A DNA stretch of 64,000 bases from Microbispora hainanensis (lineage in GTDB: Bacteria; Actinomycetota; Actinomycetes; Streptosporangiales; Streptosporangiaceae): positions 5,828,001-5,892,000 of the forward strand of contig NZ_CP108086.1 in NCBI RefSeq assembly GCF_036186745.1, written 5' to 3'. The position numbers and the translations under genes were made by a program. Positions within the stretch are counted from its first letter, which is position 1, and each line of letters opens with the position of its first letter. Positions 19,942-28,795 of the stretch are shown piece by piece. A model generated the notes under the pieces. The model ran no database searches and was not told the DNA's origin. It saw nothing but the letters and a program-made list of their open reading frames with translations.

Positions 19942-20766
19942 ATGGCGGAAGGGCGAAGCGACCGGCGGCTCCTCGGCGAGCTGGCGGCGGAGTTCGCGGG
20001 CACGGCGATCCTCATCCTGTTCGGCGCCGGAGTGGTCGCCCAGGTGGTGGCGGGCGGCATCGGCGACCACGACAGCATCGCGTGGGCATGGGGGCTGGGG
20101 GTGACCCTCGGCGTCTACACGGCCGCCCGCATCAGCGGCGCCCACCTCAACCCGGCCGTCACGGTCGCCCTCGCCGTCTTCAAGGGCTTCTCCTGGCGCA
20201 AGGTCCTGCCGTACGCGCTGGCGCAGACCCTCGGCGCCTTCGTGGCGGCGCTGCTCGTCCGGTGGAACTACGCCGAGGTCCTGGCCAAGGTGGACCCCGG
20301 GCACACGATCAAGACGCAGGGAGTCTTCTCCACCCTCCCCGGCAACGGCACACTGCCGGTCACCCAGTGGGGCGCGCTGCGCGACCAGATCATCGGCACG
20401 GCCATCCTGCTGTTCCTGATCTTCGCGATCTCCGACGAGCGCAACTCCGCGCCGCTCGCCAACCTCGCGCCGGTCATCGTCGGCCTGCTCGTGGTCGCGA
20501 TCGGCATGGCGTGGGGGACCGACGCCGGCTACGCCATCAACCCCGCCCGCGACTTCGGCCCGCGCCTCGCCTCGTTCTTCACGGGGTACGGCTCGGCGTT
20601 CCGCGACCAGTACGGTGGGCTCTACTTCTGGGTGCCGATCATCGGCCCGCTGGTCGGCGGCGTCATCGGCGCCGGGCTCTACCAGCTCCTGGTCGCCCGC
20701 TTCCTGCCGCGTACGGACGTGCCCGAGCCCGGCCGTACGCCGGAGCCCGCGGCCCAGGCCGGCTGA
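19942..20766 (+). CDS. glpF: Glycerol uptake facilitator (aquaglyceroporin)
   Basis: A predicted 274-residue membrane channel of the MIP family for passive glycerol entry. Six hydrophobic segments and both half-helix NPA motifs are visible: HLNPAVT near residue 71 and AINPARD near residue 200. The D after the second NPAR is the usual mark of glycerol rather than water channels. The start [20 protein letters not shown] follows an AAGGAGGAGA ribosome site. The polar tail after residue 255 is cytosolic. It is the first gene of the glpF-glpK-glpD operon, which is divergent from the IclR gene and probably repressed by it. It is somewhat longer than the E. coli protein. Confidence 0.95.
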   Translation: MAEGRSDRRLLGELAAEFAGTAILILFGAGVVAQVVAGGIGDHDSIAWAWGLGVTLGVYTAARISGAHLNPAVTVALAVFKGFSWRKVLPYALAQTLGAFVAALLVRWNYAEVLAKVDPGHTIKTQGVFSTLPGNGTLPVTQWGALRDQIIGTAILLFLIFAISDERNSAPLANLAPVIVGLLVVAIGMAWGTDAGYAINPARDFGPRLASFFTGYGSAFRDQYGGLYFWVPIIGPLVGGVIGAGLYQLLVARFLPRTDVPEPGRTPEPAAQAG

Positions 20767-20825
20767 TCACCCCCGGGGCCGAGACCAGCAACGTCCACCT
20801 CATCAGAACGAGAGGCGCAACGAGA

Positions 20826-22343
20826 ATGGCAGACTACGTCGGCGCGGTCGACCAGGGGACGACCAGCACCCGATTCATGATCTTCGATCACGGTGGCAAC
20901 GAGGTCGCGCGCCACCAGCTCGAACACCAGCAGATCCTGCCGCAGGCGGGCTGGGTCGAGCACAACCCGACCGAGATCTGGGAGCGCACCCGGGCGGTGA
21001 TCGAGACCGCGATGCGCACCGCGGGCCTGCACGCCTCCGACCTCGCGGCGCTCGGCATCACCAACCAGCGGGAGACCACCGTCGTCTGGGACCGGCGCAC
21101 CGGCCGCCCGTACTACAACGCCATCGTCTGGCAGGACACCCGCACCGACCGCATCGCCTCGGCGCTGGAGCGGGAGGGCAAGGGCGAGGTGATCCGGCGC
21201 AAGGCCGGCCTGCCGCCCGCCACCTACTTCTCCGGCGGCAAGATCCAGTGGATCCTGGAGAACGTCCCCGGCGTGCGCGAGGCCGCCGAGCGCGGTGACG
21301 CGATCTTCGGCAACACCGACACCTGGCTGCTGTGGAACCTGACGGGCGGGGTGGACGGCGGCGTCCACGTGACCGACCCCACCAACGCCAGCCGCACGAT
21401 GCTGATGAACCTGGAGACGCTCGACTGGGACGACGAGCTGCTGTCGTTCTTCGGCGTGCCCCGCCAGATGCTCCCCGAGATCCGGCCGTCCTCCAACCCC
21501 GACCTGTACGGTGTGACCCGCGCCGACGGCCCGCTCCGCGGCGAGGTTCCCCTCGCGGGCGACCTCGGCGACCAGCAGGCCGCGACCGTCGGCCAGGTCT
21601 GCTTCGAGCCCGGCACGGCCAAGAACACCTACGGCACCGGCAACTTCCTGCTGCTCAACACCGGCACCGAGCTCGTGCGCTCCCAGCACGGCCTGCTCAC
21701 CACGGTCTGCTACCAGTTCGGCTCGGCCAAGCCCGTGTACGCTCTGGAGGGGTCGATCGCGGTCACCGGCTCTGCCGTGCAGTGGCTGCGCGACCAGCTC
21801 GGCATCATCTCGGGGGCGTCGCAGAGCGAGGCGCTCGCCCGGCAGGTCGAGGACAACGGCGGCGTCTACTTCGTGCCCGCGTTCTCCGGCCTGTTCGCGC
21901 CCTACTGGCGCTCCGACGCCCGCGGCGCCATCGTCGGCCTGTCCCGCTACAACACCAACGCCCACCTGGCCCGCGCCACGCTCGAATCGATCTGCTACCA
22001 GACCAAGGACGTCGTCGGCGCGATGGAGCAGGACTCCGGCGTCGTCCTCGACGTGCTGCGGGTGGACGGCGGCGTGACGGCCAACGAGCTGTGCATGCAG
22101 CTGCAGGCCGACATCCTCGGCGTCCCGGTGTCGCGTCCGGTGGTCGCCGAGACCACCGCGCTCGGCGCCGCGTACGCCGCCGGGCTCGCCGTCGGATTCT
22201 GGAAGTCCACCGACGACCTCAAGCGCAACTGGCACGAGGACCGCCGCTGGGAGCCCACCTGGACCGACGAGCAGCGCGAGCGCGGCTACGCCGGATGGCG
22301 CAAGGCCGTCCAGCGGACGCTCGACTGGGTCGACGTCGACTGA
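20826..22343 (+). CDS. glpK: Glycerol kinase (second, in operon with glpF and glpD)
   Basis: A predicted 505-residue FGGY-family glycerol kinase. It starts [20 protein letters not shown] and has [77 protein letters not shown] and [17 protein letters not shown], all at expected spacing. Being between glpF and glpD, it is the canonical enzyme of the pathway, turning imported glycerol into glycerol-3-phosphate for the next gene. The gap after glpF is 59 bp and the gap to glpD is 33 bp, so one transcript is likely. The paralogue at 17303 lies on the other side of the IclR gene. Confidence 0.96.
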   Translation: MADYVGAVDQGTTSTRFMIFDHGGNEVARHQLEHQQILPQAGWVEHNPTEIWERTRAVIETAMRTAGLHASDLAALGITNQRETTVVWDRRTGRPYYNAIVWQDTRTDRIASALEREGKGEVIRRKAGLPPATYFSGGKIQWILENVPGVREAAERGDAIFGNTDTWLLWNLTGGVDGGVHVTDPTNASRTMLMNLETLDWDDELLSFFGVPRQMLPEIRPSSNPDLYGVTRADGPLRGEVPLAGDLGDQQAATVGQVCFEPGTAKNTYGTGNFLLLNTGTELVRSQHGLLTTVCYQFGSAKPVYALEGSIAVTGSAVQWLRDQLGIISGASQSEALARQVEDNGGVYFVPAFSGLFAPYWRSDARGAIVGLSRYNTNAHLARATLESICYQTKDVVGAMEQDSGVVLDVLRVDGGVTANELCMQLQADILGVPVSRPVVAETTALGAAYAAGLAVGFWKSTDDLKRNWHEDRRWEPTWTDEQRERGYAGWRKAVQRTLDWVDVD

Positions 22344-22376
22344 GCCGACTGTAAGAAACAAGGAGTCGATACCGAT

Positions 22377-24092
22377 ATGTCTGTACCCATGGGTCCCCGC
22401 GCTCGGGAGGCGGCGCTGCGGAGGCTGGCCGAGGACGAGTTCGACGTCCTGGTCGTCGGCGGCGGGGTGGTCGGTGCCGGGGTCGCGCTCGACGCGGTCT
22501 CGCGCGGCCTGTCCGTCGCGCTGGTGGAGGCCCGTGACCTCGCGGCCGGGACGTCCAGCCGGTCGAGCAAGCTGATCCACGGCGGGCTGCGTTATCTGGA
22601 GCAGCTCGACTTCCGGCTGGTGCGCGAGGCGCTCAGGGAACGGGGCCTGCTGGTGACCCGGCTGGCCCCGCACCTGGTGCGTCCGGTGCCGTTCCTGTTC
22701 CCGCTGCGCCACCGGGTGTGGGAGCGCGGCTACGTCGGCGCGGGCGTGCTGCTCTACGACACGCTCGGCGGCGCCCGCGTGCTGCCGCGGCACCGCCAGC
22801 TCAGCCACAGCCGGGCCCTGCGCGAGGCTCCCGGCCTGCGCAGCGACGCGCTCGTCGGAGCGATCCAGTATTACGACGCCCAGGTGGACGACGCCCGATT
22901 CACGATGACGGTGGCCCGCACCGCCATGCAGTACGGCGCCTGCGTCACCACCCGCACCAAGGTCACCGGGTTCCTGCGCGACGGCGGCAGGGTGACCGGA
23001 GCGGTCGTACGCGACCTGGAGGGCGGCGCGGAGCTGCACGTCAGGGCTCGTCAGGTGATCAACGCCACCGGCGTGTGGACCGACGAGATCCAGCGGCTCG
23101 CGGGGGCGTCGCCGGGATCGCGGGGGTCGGTGACGGTCCAGGCGTCGAAGGGCGTGCACCTCGTCGTGCCGCGGGAGAAGATCCGGCTCGACACCGGGCT
23201 GATCCTGCGCACCGAGAAGAGCGTGCTGTTCGTCATCCCCTGGGGCCCGCACTGGATCGTCGGCACCACCGACACCCCCTGGGACCTCGACAAGGTCGAG
23301 CCCGCCCCCACCCGGGCCGACATCGACTACATCCTGGAGCACGTCAACGCCGTGCTGCGGAGACCGCTCACGCACGACGACATCGAGGGCGTCTACGCGG
23401 GCCTGCGCCCGCTGCTGGGCGGGTCGGGGTCGTCCTCGCCGACCGTCAAGCTGTCCAGGGAGCACGCGGTCATCCGGCCCGAGCCCGGCCTGGTCATCGT
23501 CGCGGGCGGCAAATACACCACCTATCGCGTCATGGCCAAGGACGCCGTCGACGTCGCCGTGGCCGGCCTCGGCCGGAAGGTGCCCGCGTCGGTCACCGAC
23601 CGCGTCCCCGTCCTCGGGGCCGCCGGGTTCGAGGCGCTGCGCAACAACCGGCGCCGCCTGGCCGAGCGCGCGGGGCTGCCCGTCGAACGTGTCGAGCACC
23701 TGCTCGGCCGGTACGGCTCCTGCGTCGAGGAGGTGCTCGCGCTGGTCGAGGCCGACCCCGGCCTGGGCGAGCCGATCCCCGGCGCGGAGGGCTACCTCAA
23801 GGCCGAGGCCGTGTACGCCGCCACGCACGAGGGGGCGCTGCACCTGGAGGACGTCCTGGTCCGGCGCACCCGGGTCTTCATCGAGGAGCGGGATCACGGG
23901 CTCGCGGCGGCCCCCGAGGTCGCCGCGCTGATCGCGCCCGTCCTCGGCTGGGACGACGACCGGGTGCGCGCAGAGCTCGACGCCTACCGTTCCGGTGTGG
24001 AGGCCGACCTCGCCGCGCAGCGGGAGATCGACGACGCCGCGGCCAACGCCGTACGCGTCGCCGCCGCCACCCCGGCCGACCAGGTGGCCTAA
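22377..24092 (+). CDS. glpD: Aerobic glycerol-3-phosphate dehydrogenase
   Basis: A predicted 571-residue FAD enzyme oxidising glycerol-3-phosphate to dihydroxyacetone phosphate at the membrane and passing electrons to quinone. It has the FAD-binding start [20 protein letters not shown], the signature [17 protein letters not shown], the substrate region [18 protein letters not shown], then [17 protein letters not shown] and [13 protein letters not shown]. The C-terminal helical domain runs from about 420. ATG 22377 has an AAGGAG site. It ends the glp operon. Its stop TAA (24090-24092) overlaps the stop of the convergent copper ATPase gene (24089-24091), an unusually tight tail-to-tail junction. 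Confidence 0.96.
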   Translation: MSVPMGPRAREAALRRLAEDEFDVLVVGGGVVGAGVALDAVSRGLSVALVEARDLAAGTSSRSSKLIHGGLRYLEQLDFRLVREALRERGLLVTRLAPHLVRPVPFLFPLRHRVWERGYVGAGVLLYDTLGGARVLPRHRQLSHSRALREAPGLRSDALVGAIQYYDAQVDDARFTMTVARTAMQYGACVTTRTKVTGFLRDGGRVTGAVVRDLEGGAELHVRARQVINATGVWTDEIQRLAGASPGSRGSVTVQASKGVHLVVPREKIRLDTGLILRTEKSVLFVIPWGPHWIVGTTDTPWDLDKVEPAPTRADIDYILEHVNAVLRRPLTHDDIEGVYAGLRPLLGGSGSSSPTVKLSREHAVIRPEPGLVIVAGGKYTTYRVMAKDAVDVAVAGLGRKVPASVTDRVPVLGAAGFEALRNNRRRLAERAGLPVERVEHLLGRYGSCVEEVLALVEADPGLGEPIPGAEGYLKAEAVYAATHEGALHLEDVLVRRTRVFIEERDHGLAAAPEVAALIAPVLGWDDDRVRAELDAYRSGVEADLAAQREIDDAAANAVRVAAATPADQVA

Positions 24093-27000
24093 CGGGCCTC
24101 CACGGTGAATGTCGTGGTGAGGACCCGGCCCTCGGAGTCGCGGAACTGTCCCCACATGCGGTAGAGGCCGGGGCGGGGGAACCGGGCATGCAGTCCGAGC
24201 TCGGGCCCGAAGGTCTGACCCGGCAGAGCGAAGACGGGGCGGCCCTGGCCGTCCTCGGCCTCCGCGTGTTCGTGGGCGAACCCCTTGCCGTCGAGCGGCA
24301 TGATCACCACGTGTCCGGCGGCGGCCAGATAGGGGCGCAGGCCGGCGACGGGCCTGCCGGTCGCGGCGTCGGCGAAGCGGAAAGTGAAGTCGCTCCTGCT
24401 CCCGACCTCGGCCTTACCGATGAGGGTGACCCGCAGGCCGCCGACGACCTGCTCGCGGGGCGACGGCGACGCCGTGTCCGAGGAGGTGAAGGCGCCAGGA
24501 CGGCCGACTGTGATCTCCTGCCGGTCGAGGACGTCGGTCATCTCCCCGCGCAGCCGGAACTCGTTGTGGATCGTGTATCGGCCCTCGGTGGGGAACGTGA
24601 AGGGGACGGCGAACTCCCCTGGCCTGCCGGTGGGCCGCGGATGGATGTGGGCGAACGTGCCCAGGTCCTCCCGGGTGACGACGACGTGCATCCACGCCTC
24701 GTGACTGCGTACGACGTCCTCGACGGGCCGGCCGGTCCGGGCGTCGGCGACCCGGATGCGGAGGGTCGCCGGCCTGCCCGGGGCGACGCCGGAGGGTGCC
24801 TCGACGGAGACCTTCAGGCGGGCATCCTCGGCGGGGACGGGCTCCGACTCGGTGGTCATCATCACGCTCATGGCCGGGCGCATCGGCATGCCGGTGTCCT
24901 GAGCCCAGGCGAGCACGCCGTTCATCCCGCGCTGCGCCGCCTCCGTGCGGCTGAGCGCGGTGAACCCGGCGCCCACGGCCGCGGCGAGGCAGGCGATGCC
25001 CGCGAGGTAGCCCCAGTCGGCGAGCCGGGACACCCGGGAACCGGGCCGGAACCGGCGCAGGCGCAGCGCGTTGGTGACGACGCTGACCGAGCTCATCGCC
25101 ATCGCGGCGGCGGCGAGGGAGGGGTCGAGGAGCACGCCGTTGAAGGGGTACAGCACCCCGGCGGCGACCGGGATCAGCAGCACGTTGTACGCGAACGCCC
25201 ACAGGAGGCCCTGTTTGATCGTCCGCACGGTACGCCGGGACAGGTCGATGGCCGAGACGATGCCGCGCAGGTCGCCGCCGACGAGGGTGATGTCGGAGGC
25301 CGCGATGGCGACGTCGGTCCCGGTGCCGATGGCGATGCCGAGGTCGGCCGTGGCCAGCGCCGGGGCGTCGTTGATCCCGTCGCCGACCATGGCGACGACC
25401 GCGCCCCTCTCGCGGAGGGCGGTCACCCGGGCCGCCTTGTCCTCGGGCCGTACGTCGGCGATGACGTGGTCGATGCCGACCTGCCGGGCGACGACGTCGG
25501 CGGTGACCCGGTTGTCGCCGGTCAGCATCCACACCTCCAGGCCGAGCGCGCGCAGCCGTTCGACGGCCTCACGGGACTCGGGCCGGATGGTGTCGGCCAC
25601 ACCGATCATTCCGGCGAGCCGGCCATCGAGGGCGACGTACACGGGGGTCGCTCCCTCGGCCGCGGCCTCGGCGGCGATCCGCTCCAGCTCGCCGAAGCCG
25701 AAGCCGAAGTCGTTCCCGAGATGGCGGCGCATGAGTGCGGCGTTTCCGATGAGCACGGACCTGCCGCCGACGCGGGCCTCCACCCCGTGACCGGGCACGG
25801 CGTCGAAATGCTCGACCTCGGGCAGGCGGAGCCCCCGGTCCCCGGCGTGCGTGACGATCGCCTCGCCGAGAGGGTGCTCCGAACCCTTCTCGGCCGCGGC
25901 GGCGTACGCGAGAAGCTCGCCGGCGTCCCCGCCCGCGACGGTGACGAGGCGGGTGACCTCGGGCCGGCCCCGGGTGATCGTGCCGGTCTTGTCCAGGACG
26001 ACCGTGGTGAGACGGCGGGCCTGTTCGAGCGCGTCGCCGCCGGAGATCAGGATGCCCGACTCGGCGGCCTTCCCGGTGCCCACCATGATCGCTGTTGGGG
26101 TGGCCAGGCCGAGCGCGCACGGGCAGGCGATGATGAGGACGGCGATGGCGGCGCCGATGCCGAACGTGAGCCGTCCCTGGCCGGGTCCGAAGACCGCCCA
26201 GACGACGAAGGTGAGCGCGGCGACGCCGATGACGGCGGGCACGAACCACCCGGACACCGTGTCGGCCAGGCGCTGCAGGGGCGCCTTCGATCCCTGCGCC
26301 CGCTCGACCAGCCGGACGATCTGCGCCAGCGTCGTGTCCTGCCCGACGGCGGTGGCCCGCATCACCACCGAGCCGGTCAGGTTGATCGTGGAGCCGATCA
26401 GCGGGTCGCCCTCGCCCCTGCGCACCGGCACGCTCTCCCCGGTGATCATGCTCTCGTCCACGGTGGAGACTCCGGCGGCCACGACGCCGTCCACGGGGAC
26501 CTTCTCGCCGGGGCGCACCCGTACGAGGTCGCCGACGGCGACGTCCTCGACGGGGACCTCGACATCGCTGTCGCCGCGCAGCACCCGCGCCGTCTTCGGC
26601 CGCAGATCGAGCAGTTCCCCGATGGCGGAGGTGGTCCGCTTCCTGGCCCTCGCCTCCATCCACCGGCCCATGAGGACGAGCGCGATGACGACGACGGAGA
26701 TCTCGAAGTACACGTGCGGCGGAAGCCCCAGCCGCTCCGCCGTGGCCGGCCACAGCGTGACGAACGCGCTGTAGCCGTACGCCACGGTCGTGCCGAGCGC
26801 GACGAGCGTGTGCATGTTGACCGCGCGGTGCCGGGCCGCCGCCCAGGCGGCGCGGTAGAAGGGACGGCCCGCCGAGAACTGGGCGATGGTGGCGACGACC
26901 AGCAGCAACGGCATCAGCCAGTCCATCGCGTCGATGGGCAGCGGCAGGTACATCAGCACCATCATCGACAGCCCCGCGGCGAGGGTGACCTGCCAGGTGC

Positions 27001-27319
27001 GCTTCAGCCGGATGACCTCCCGATCCGGCTCCGCATCCGGCTCCGGCGCGGTCTCGGGCGCGGTCTCGGGCGCGGACCCAGGCCGAGGCTCGGGCCCGGA
27101 GATCTCCGCGGTGTACCCGGCACGTGCGACCGACTCGGTGAGCATCCCGACGGTCACGCGGGCGGGATCGCAGGTGACGGTGGCGACCTCGGTGGCGAGG
27201 TTCACCTCGGCCGACTCCACGCCGTCGACCCGGGTCAGGGCCTTCTCCACCCTGCGGACGCAGGACGCACAGGTCATCCCGCCGATGTTCAGCGTACGCA
27301 CGGTCGTCGTGACCGTCAT
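24089..27319 (-). CDS. Copper-type P1B-ATPase with fused C-terminal extracytoplasmic domains
   Basis: A predicted 1076-residue heavy-metal ATPase. Residues 10-75 are a heavy-metal-associated domain with GMTCASC (Cys17, Cys20). The ATPase core (about 115-770) has an actuator TGES motif in MITGESVPV, the CPC motif at 399-401 in the membrane, phosphorylated Asp443 in [15 protein letters not shown], and [11 protein letters not shown]. The core should have eight membrane helices. Unusually, 300 residues follow: an extra hydrophobic helix (about 775-795), then two beta-rich segments with [26 protein letters not shown] and GLYRMWGQF. An added ninth helix would place them outside the membrane. Start 27319 follows a perfect AGGAGGTGA site. 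It exports copper or a similar soft metal. It is divergent from copZ. Confidence 0.94.
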   Translation of the reverse strand: MTVTTTVRTLNIGGMTCASCVRRVEKALTRVDGVESAEVNLATEVATVTCDPARVTVGMLTESVARAGYTAEISGPEPRPGSAPETAPETAPEPDAEPDREVIRLKRTWQVTLAAGLSMMVLMYLPLPIDAMDWLMPLLLVVATIAQFSAGRPFYRAAWAAARHRAVNMHTLVALGTTVAYGYSAFVTLWPATAERLGLPPHVYFEISVVVIALVLMGRWMEARARKRTTSAIGELLDLRPKTARVLRGDSDVEVPVEDVAVGDLVRVRPGEKVPVDGVVAAGVSTVDESMITGESVPVRRGEGDPLIGSTINLTGSVVMRATAVGQDTTLAQIVRLVERAQGSKAPLQRLADTVSGWFVPAVIGVAALTFVVWAVFGPGQGRLTFGIGAAIAVLIIACPCALGLATPTAIMVGTGKAAESGILISGGDALEQARRLTTVVLDKTGTITRGRPEVTRLVTVAGGDAGELLAYAAAAEKGSEHPLGEAIVTHAGDRGLRLPEVEHFDAVPGHGVEARVGGRSVLIGNAALMRRHLGNDFGFGFGELERIAAEAAAEGATPVYVALDGRLAGMIGVADTIRPESREAVERLRALGLEVWMLTGDNRVTADVVARQVGIDHVIADVRPEDKAARVTALRERGAVVAMVGDGINDAPALATADLGIAIGTGTDVAIAASDITLVGGDLRGIVSAIDLSRRTVRTIKQGLLWAFAYNVLLIPVAAGVLYPFNGVLLDPSLAAAAMAMSSVSVVTNALRLRRFRPGSRVSRLADWGYLAGIACLAAAVGAGFTALSRTEAAQRGMNGVLAWAQDTGMPMRPAMSVMMTTESEPVPAEDARLKVSVEAPSGVAPGRPATLRIRVADARTGRPVEDVVRSHEAWMHVVVTREDLGTFAHIHPRPTGRPGEFAVPFTFPTEGRYTIHNEFRLRGEMTDVLDRQEITVGRPGAFTSSDTASPSPREQVVGGLRVTLIGKAEVGSRSDFTFRFADAATGRPVAGLRPYLAAAGHVVIMPLDGKGFAHEHAEAEDGQGRPVFALPGQTFGPELGLHARFPRPGLYRMWGQFRDSEGRVLTTTFTVEAR

Positions 27320-27482
27320 CGCTTCACCTCCTGGTTGAGGACTTCGCTGCGACGGTCGCGCGCGTCGCTTTCCCGCCGCTGACCGTCCCCTGTCCGGCTC
27401 GGGACAGGGGATGGACAGCGCCGCCCGGCATGGTCGTGCCATCCGGGCCGTACGGAGCGGTCCGCGACGTGAAGGAGTCATG

Positions 27483-27683
27483 ATGAACCAGCTCGTCCTG
27501 TCCGTGCCGGCCATCAGCTGCGGCCACTGCGTCAAGGCGATCGCGGAGTCCGTCGGCGAGGTGCCCGGTGTCGGTTCCGTGGCCGTCGACTTCACCGCCA
27601 AGACGGTGCTGGTCACCGGCACGGCGGACCCGGCCGCGGTGCGCACGGCCATCGCCGAGGCCGGTTACGAGGTGGCCGGATGA
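27483..27683 (+). CDS. copZ: Copper chaperone CopZ
   Basis: A predicted 66-residue single heavy-metal-associated domain that carries Cu(I) in the cytosol to the P1B-ATPase or to regulators. The metal-binding loop is [12 protein letters not shown] (CxxC), with the fold ending [11 protein letters not shown] 27483 is preferred over ATG 27480 because the AAGGAG site (27472-27477) is five bases away. It is divergent from the copper ATPase across 163 bp and overlaps the next gene by four bases (ATGA), so the two are translationally coupled. I did not find a clear CsoR or CopY site in the gap. Confidence 0.93.
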   Translation: MNQLVLSVPAISCGHCVKAIAESVGEVPGVGSVAVDFTAKTVLVTGTADPAAVRTAIAEAGYEVAG

Positions 27684-28753
27684 GCGCGGCGGCGTACGAC
27701 ACGCTGATCATCGGCGGGGGGCAGGCCGGGCTGGCGCTGGGATATCACCTGCGCCGCGCGGGTCTGCGGTTCGTCATCCTCGACGCGCACCAGCGGGTGG
27801 GAGACGCGTGGCGTCACCGGTGGGACTCTCTCACGCTGTTCACGCCGCGCCGGTACGACGCCCTGCCCGGCCTGCCGTTCCCGGGCGACCCCGACGGTCA
27901 TCCGGGCAAGGACGAGGCCGCCGACTACCTGGAGACGTACGCCGAGCGCTTCGCCCTTCCGGTGCGGCTCGGCCGCCAGGTCACGGCCGTACGGCCGGAG
28001 GGGGAGCGGTTCCTGGTCGAGACCTCGGCCGAGACGTACACGGCGGCGCGGGTCGTGGTCGCGGTGGGGGCGTTCCACACGCCGCGCACGCCCGCCTTCG
28101 CGTCGAGCCTCGACCGAGGCGTCACCCAGCTGCACAGCAACCGGTATCGCCGTCCGGACCAGCTCCCCATGGGCGAGATCCTGGTCGTCGGCGCGGGCAA
28201 CACCGGTGTGCAGATCGCCGATGAGCTGGCCGGCACCGGGCGGCGCGTCCGGCTGTCGGCCTCGTCGATGGGCCTGGCGCTGCCGCAGCGCATTCTGGGC
28301 CGTGACGTGTTCTGGTGGTTCTCCCGTCTGGGTTTCATGGACATCCGCGGCGACAGCAGGATCGGGCGCCGGGTCAGAAGCAGGGAGCTGATCATCGGGA
28401 CGGACGTCAAGCGGCTGCTGCGGCGGGTGGAGCGGGTGGACCGCACCGTGGACGTCCAGGGGCGGGACGTCGTCCTCGCGGACGGCCGCCGCGTGCGACC
28501 CGACGGCGTCGTGTGGGCGACCGGTTTCCGCGCGCACTATCCCTGGCTGCACGTGCCGGTGCTGGACGAGCAGGGGGCGCCGGTGCACCGTGAGGGCGTC
28601 ACGGCCTGGCCGGGGTTGTACTTCCTCGGCCTGCCCTGGCAGCGGACTCGCGGATCGTCCGTGCTCGGGTGGGTGGACCGCGACGCGCGTGCCCTGGCCG
28701 AGCGGCTGACGGCCTCCGCCAACACTCCCGGCAAGTCGCTCATCGCCCCTTAA
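27680..28753 (+). CDS. FAD-dependent flavin-monooxygenase-like oxidoreductase (CzcO type)
   Basis: A predicted 357-residue flavoprotein. The FAD-binding Rossmann motif is IIGGGQAGLALGYHLRRAGL, followed by WRHRWDSLTLFTPRRYDALP, typical of the group often labelled CzcO or putative flavoproteins in K+ transport. A second nucleotide site ILVVGAGNTGVQIADEL binds NADPH, and DGVVWATGFRAHYPWL is the usual C-terminal stretch. ATG 27680 overlaps the copZ stop by four bases, so it is probably co-expressed with the copper chaperone. What it oxidises is unknown. Members next to metal-resistance genes are common, and a role in metal or redox stress is only an inference. No signal peptide or membrane helix is visible. 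Confidence 0.9.
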   Translation: MSAAAYDTLIIGGGQAGLALGYHLRRAGLRFVILDAHQRVGDAWRHRWDSLTLFTPRRYDALPGLPFPGDPDGHPGKDEAADYLETYAERFALPVRLGRQVTAVRPEGERFLVETSAETYTAARVVVAVGAFHTPRTPAFASSLDRGVTQLHSNRYRRPDQLPMGEILVVGAGNTGVQIADELAGTGRRVRLSASSMGLALPQRILGRDVFWWFSRLGFMDIRGDSRIGRRVRSRELIIGTDVKRLLRRVERVDRTVDVQGRDVVLADGRRVRPDGVVWATGFRAHYPWLHVPVLDEQGAPVHREGVTAWPGLYFLGLPWQRTRGSSVLGWVDRDARALAERLTASANTPGKSLIAP

Positions 28754-28795
28754 TATTGGGCAATCCCGGTGGAGTCGGGGATGACGAGGAGTGAC

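Noticed and set aside
22718..27382. A very long plus-strand open frame of over 1500 codons across glpD and the copper ATPase
   Set aside because: It is antisense to two well-recognised genes, is Arg/Gly-rich without any fold pattern, and exists only because high GC removes stops.
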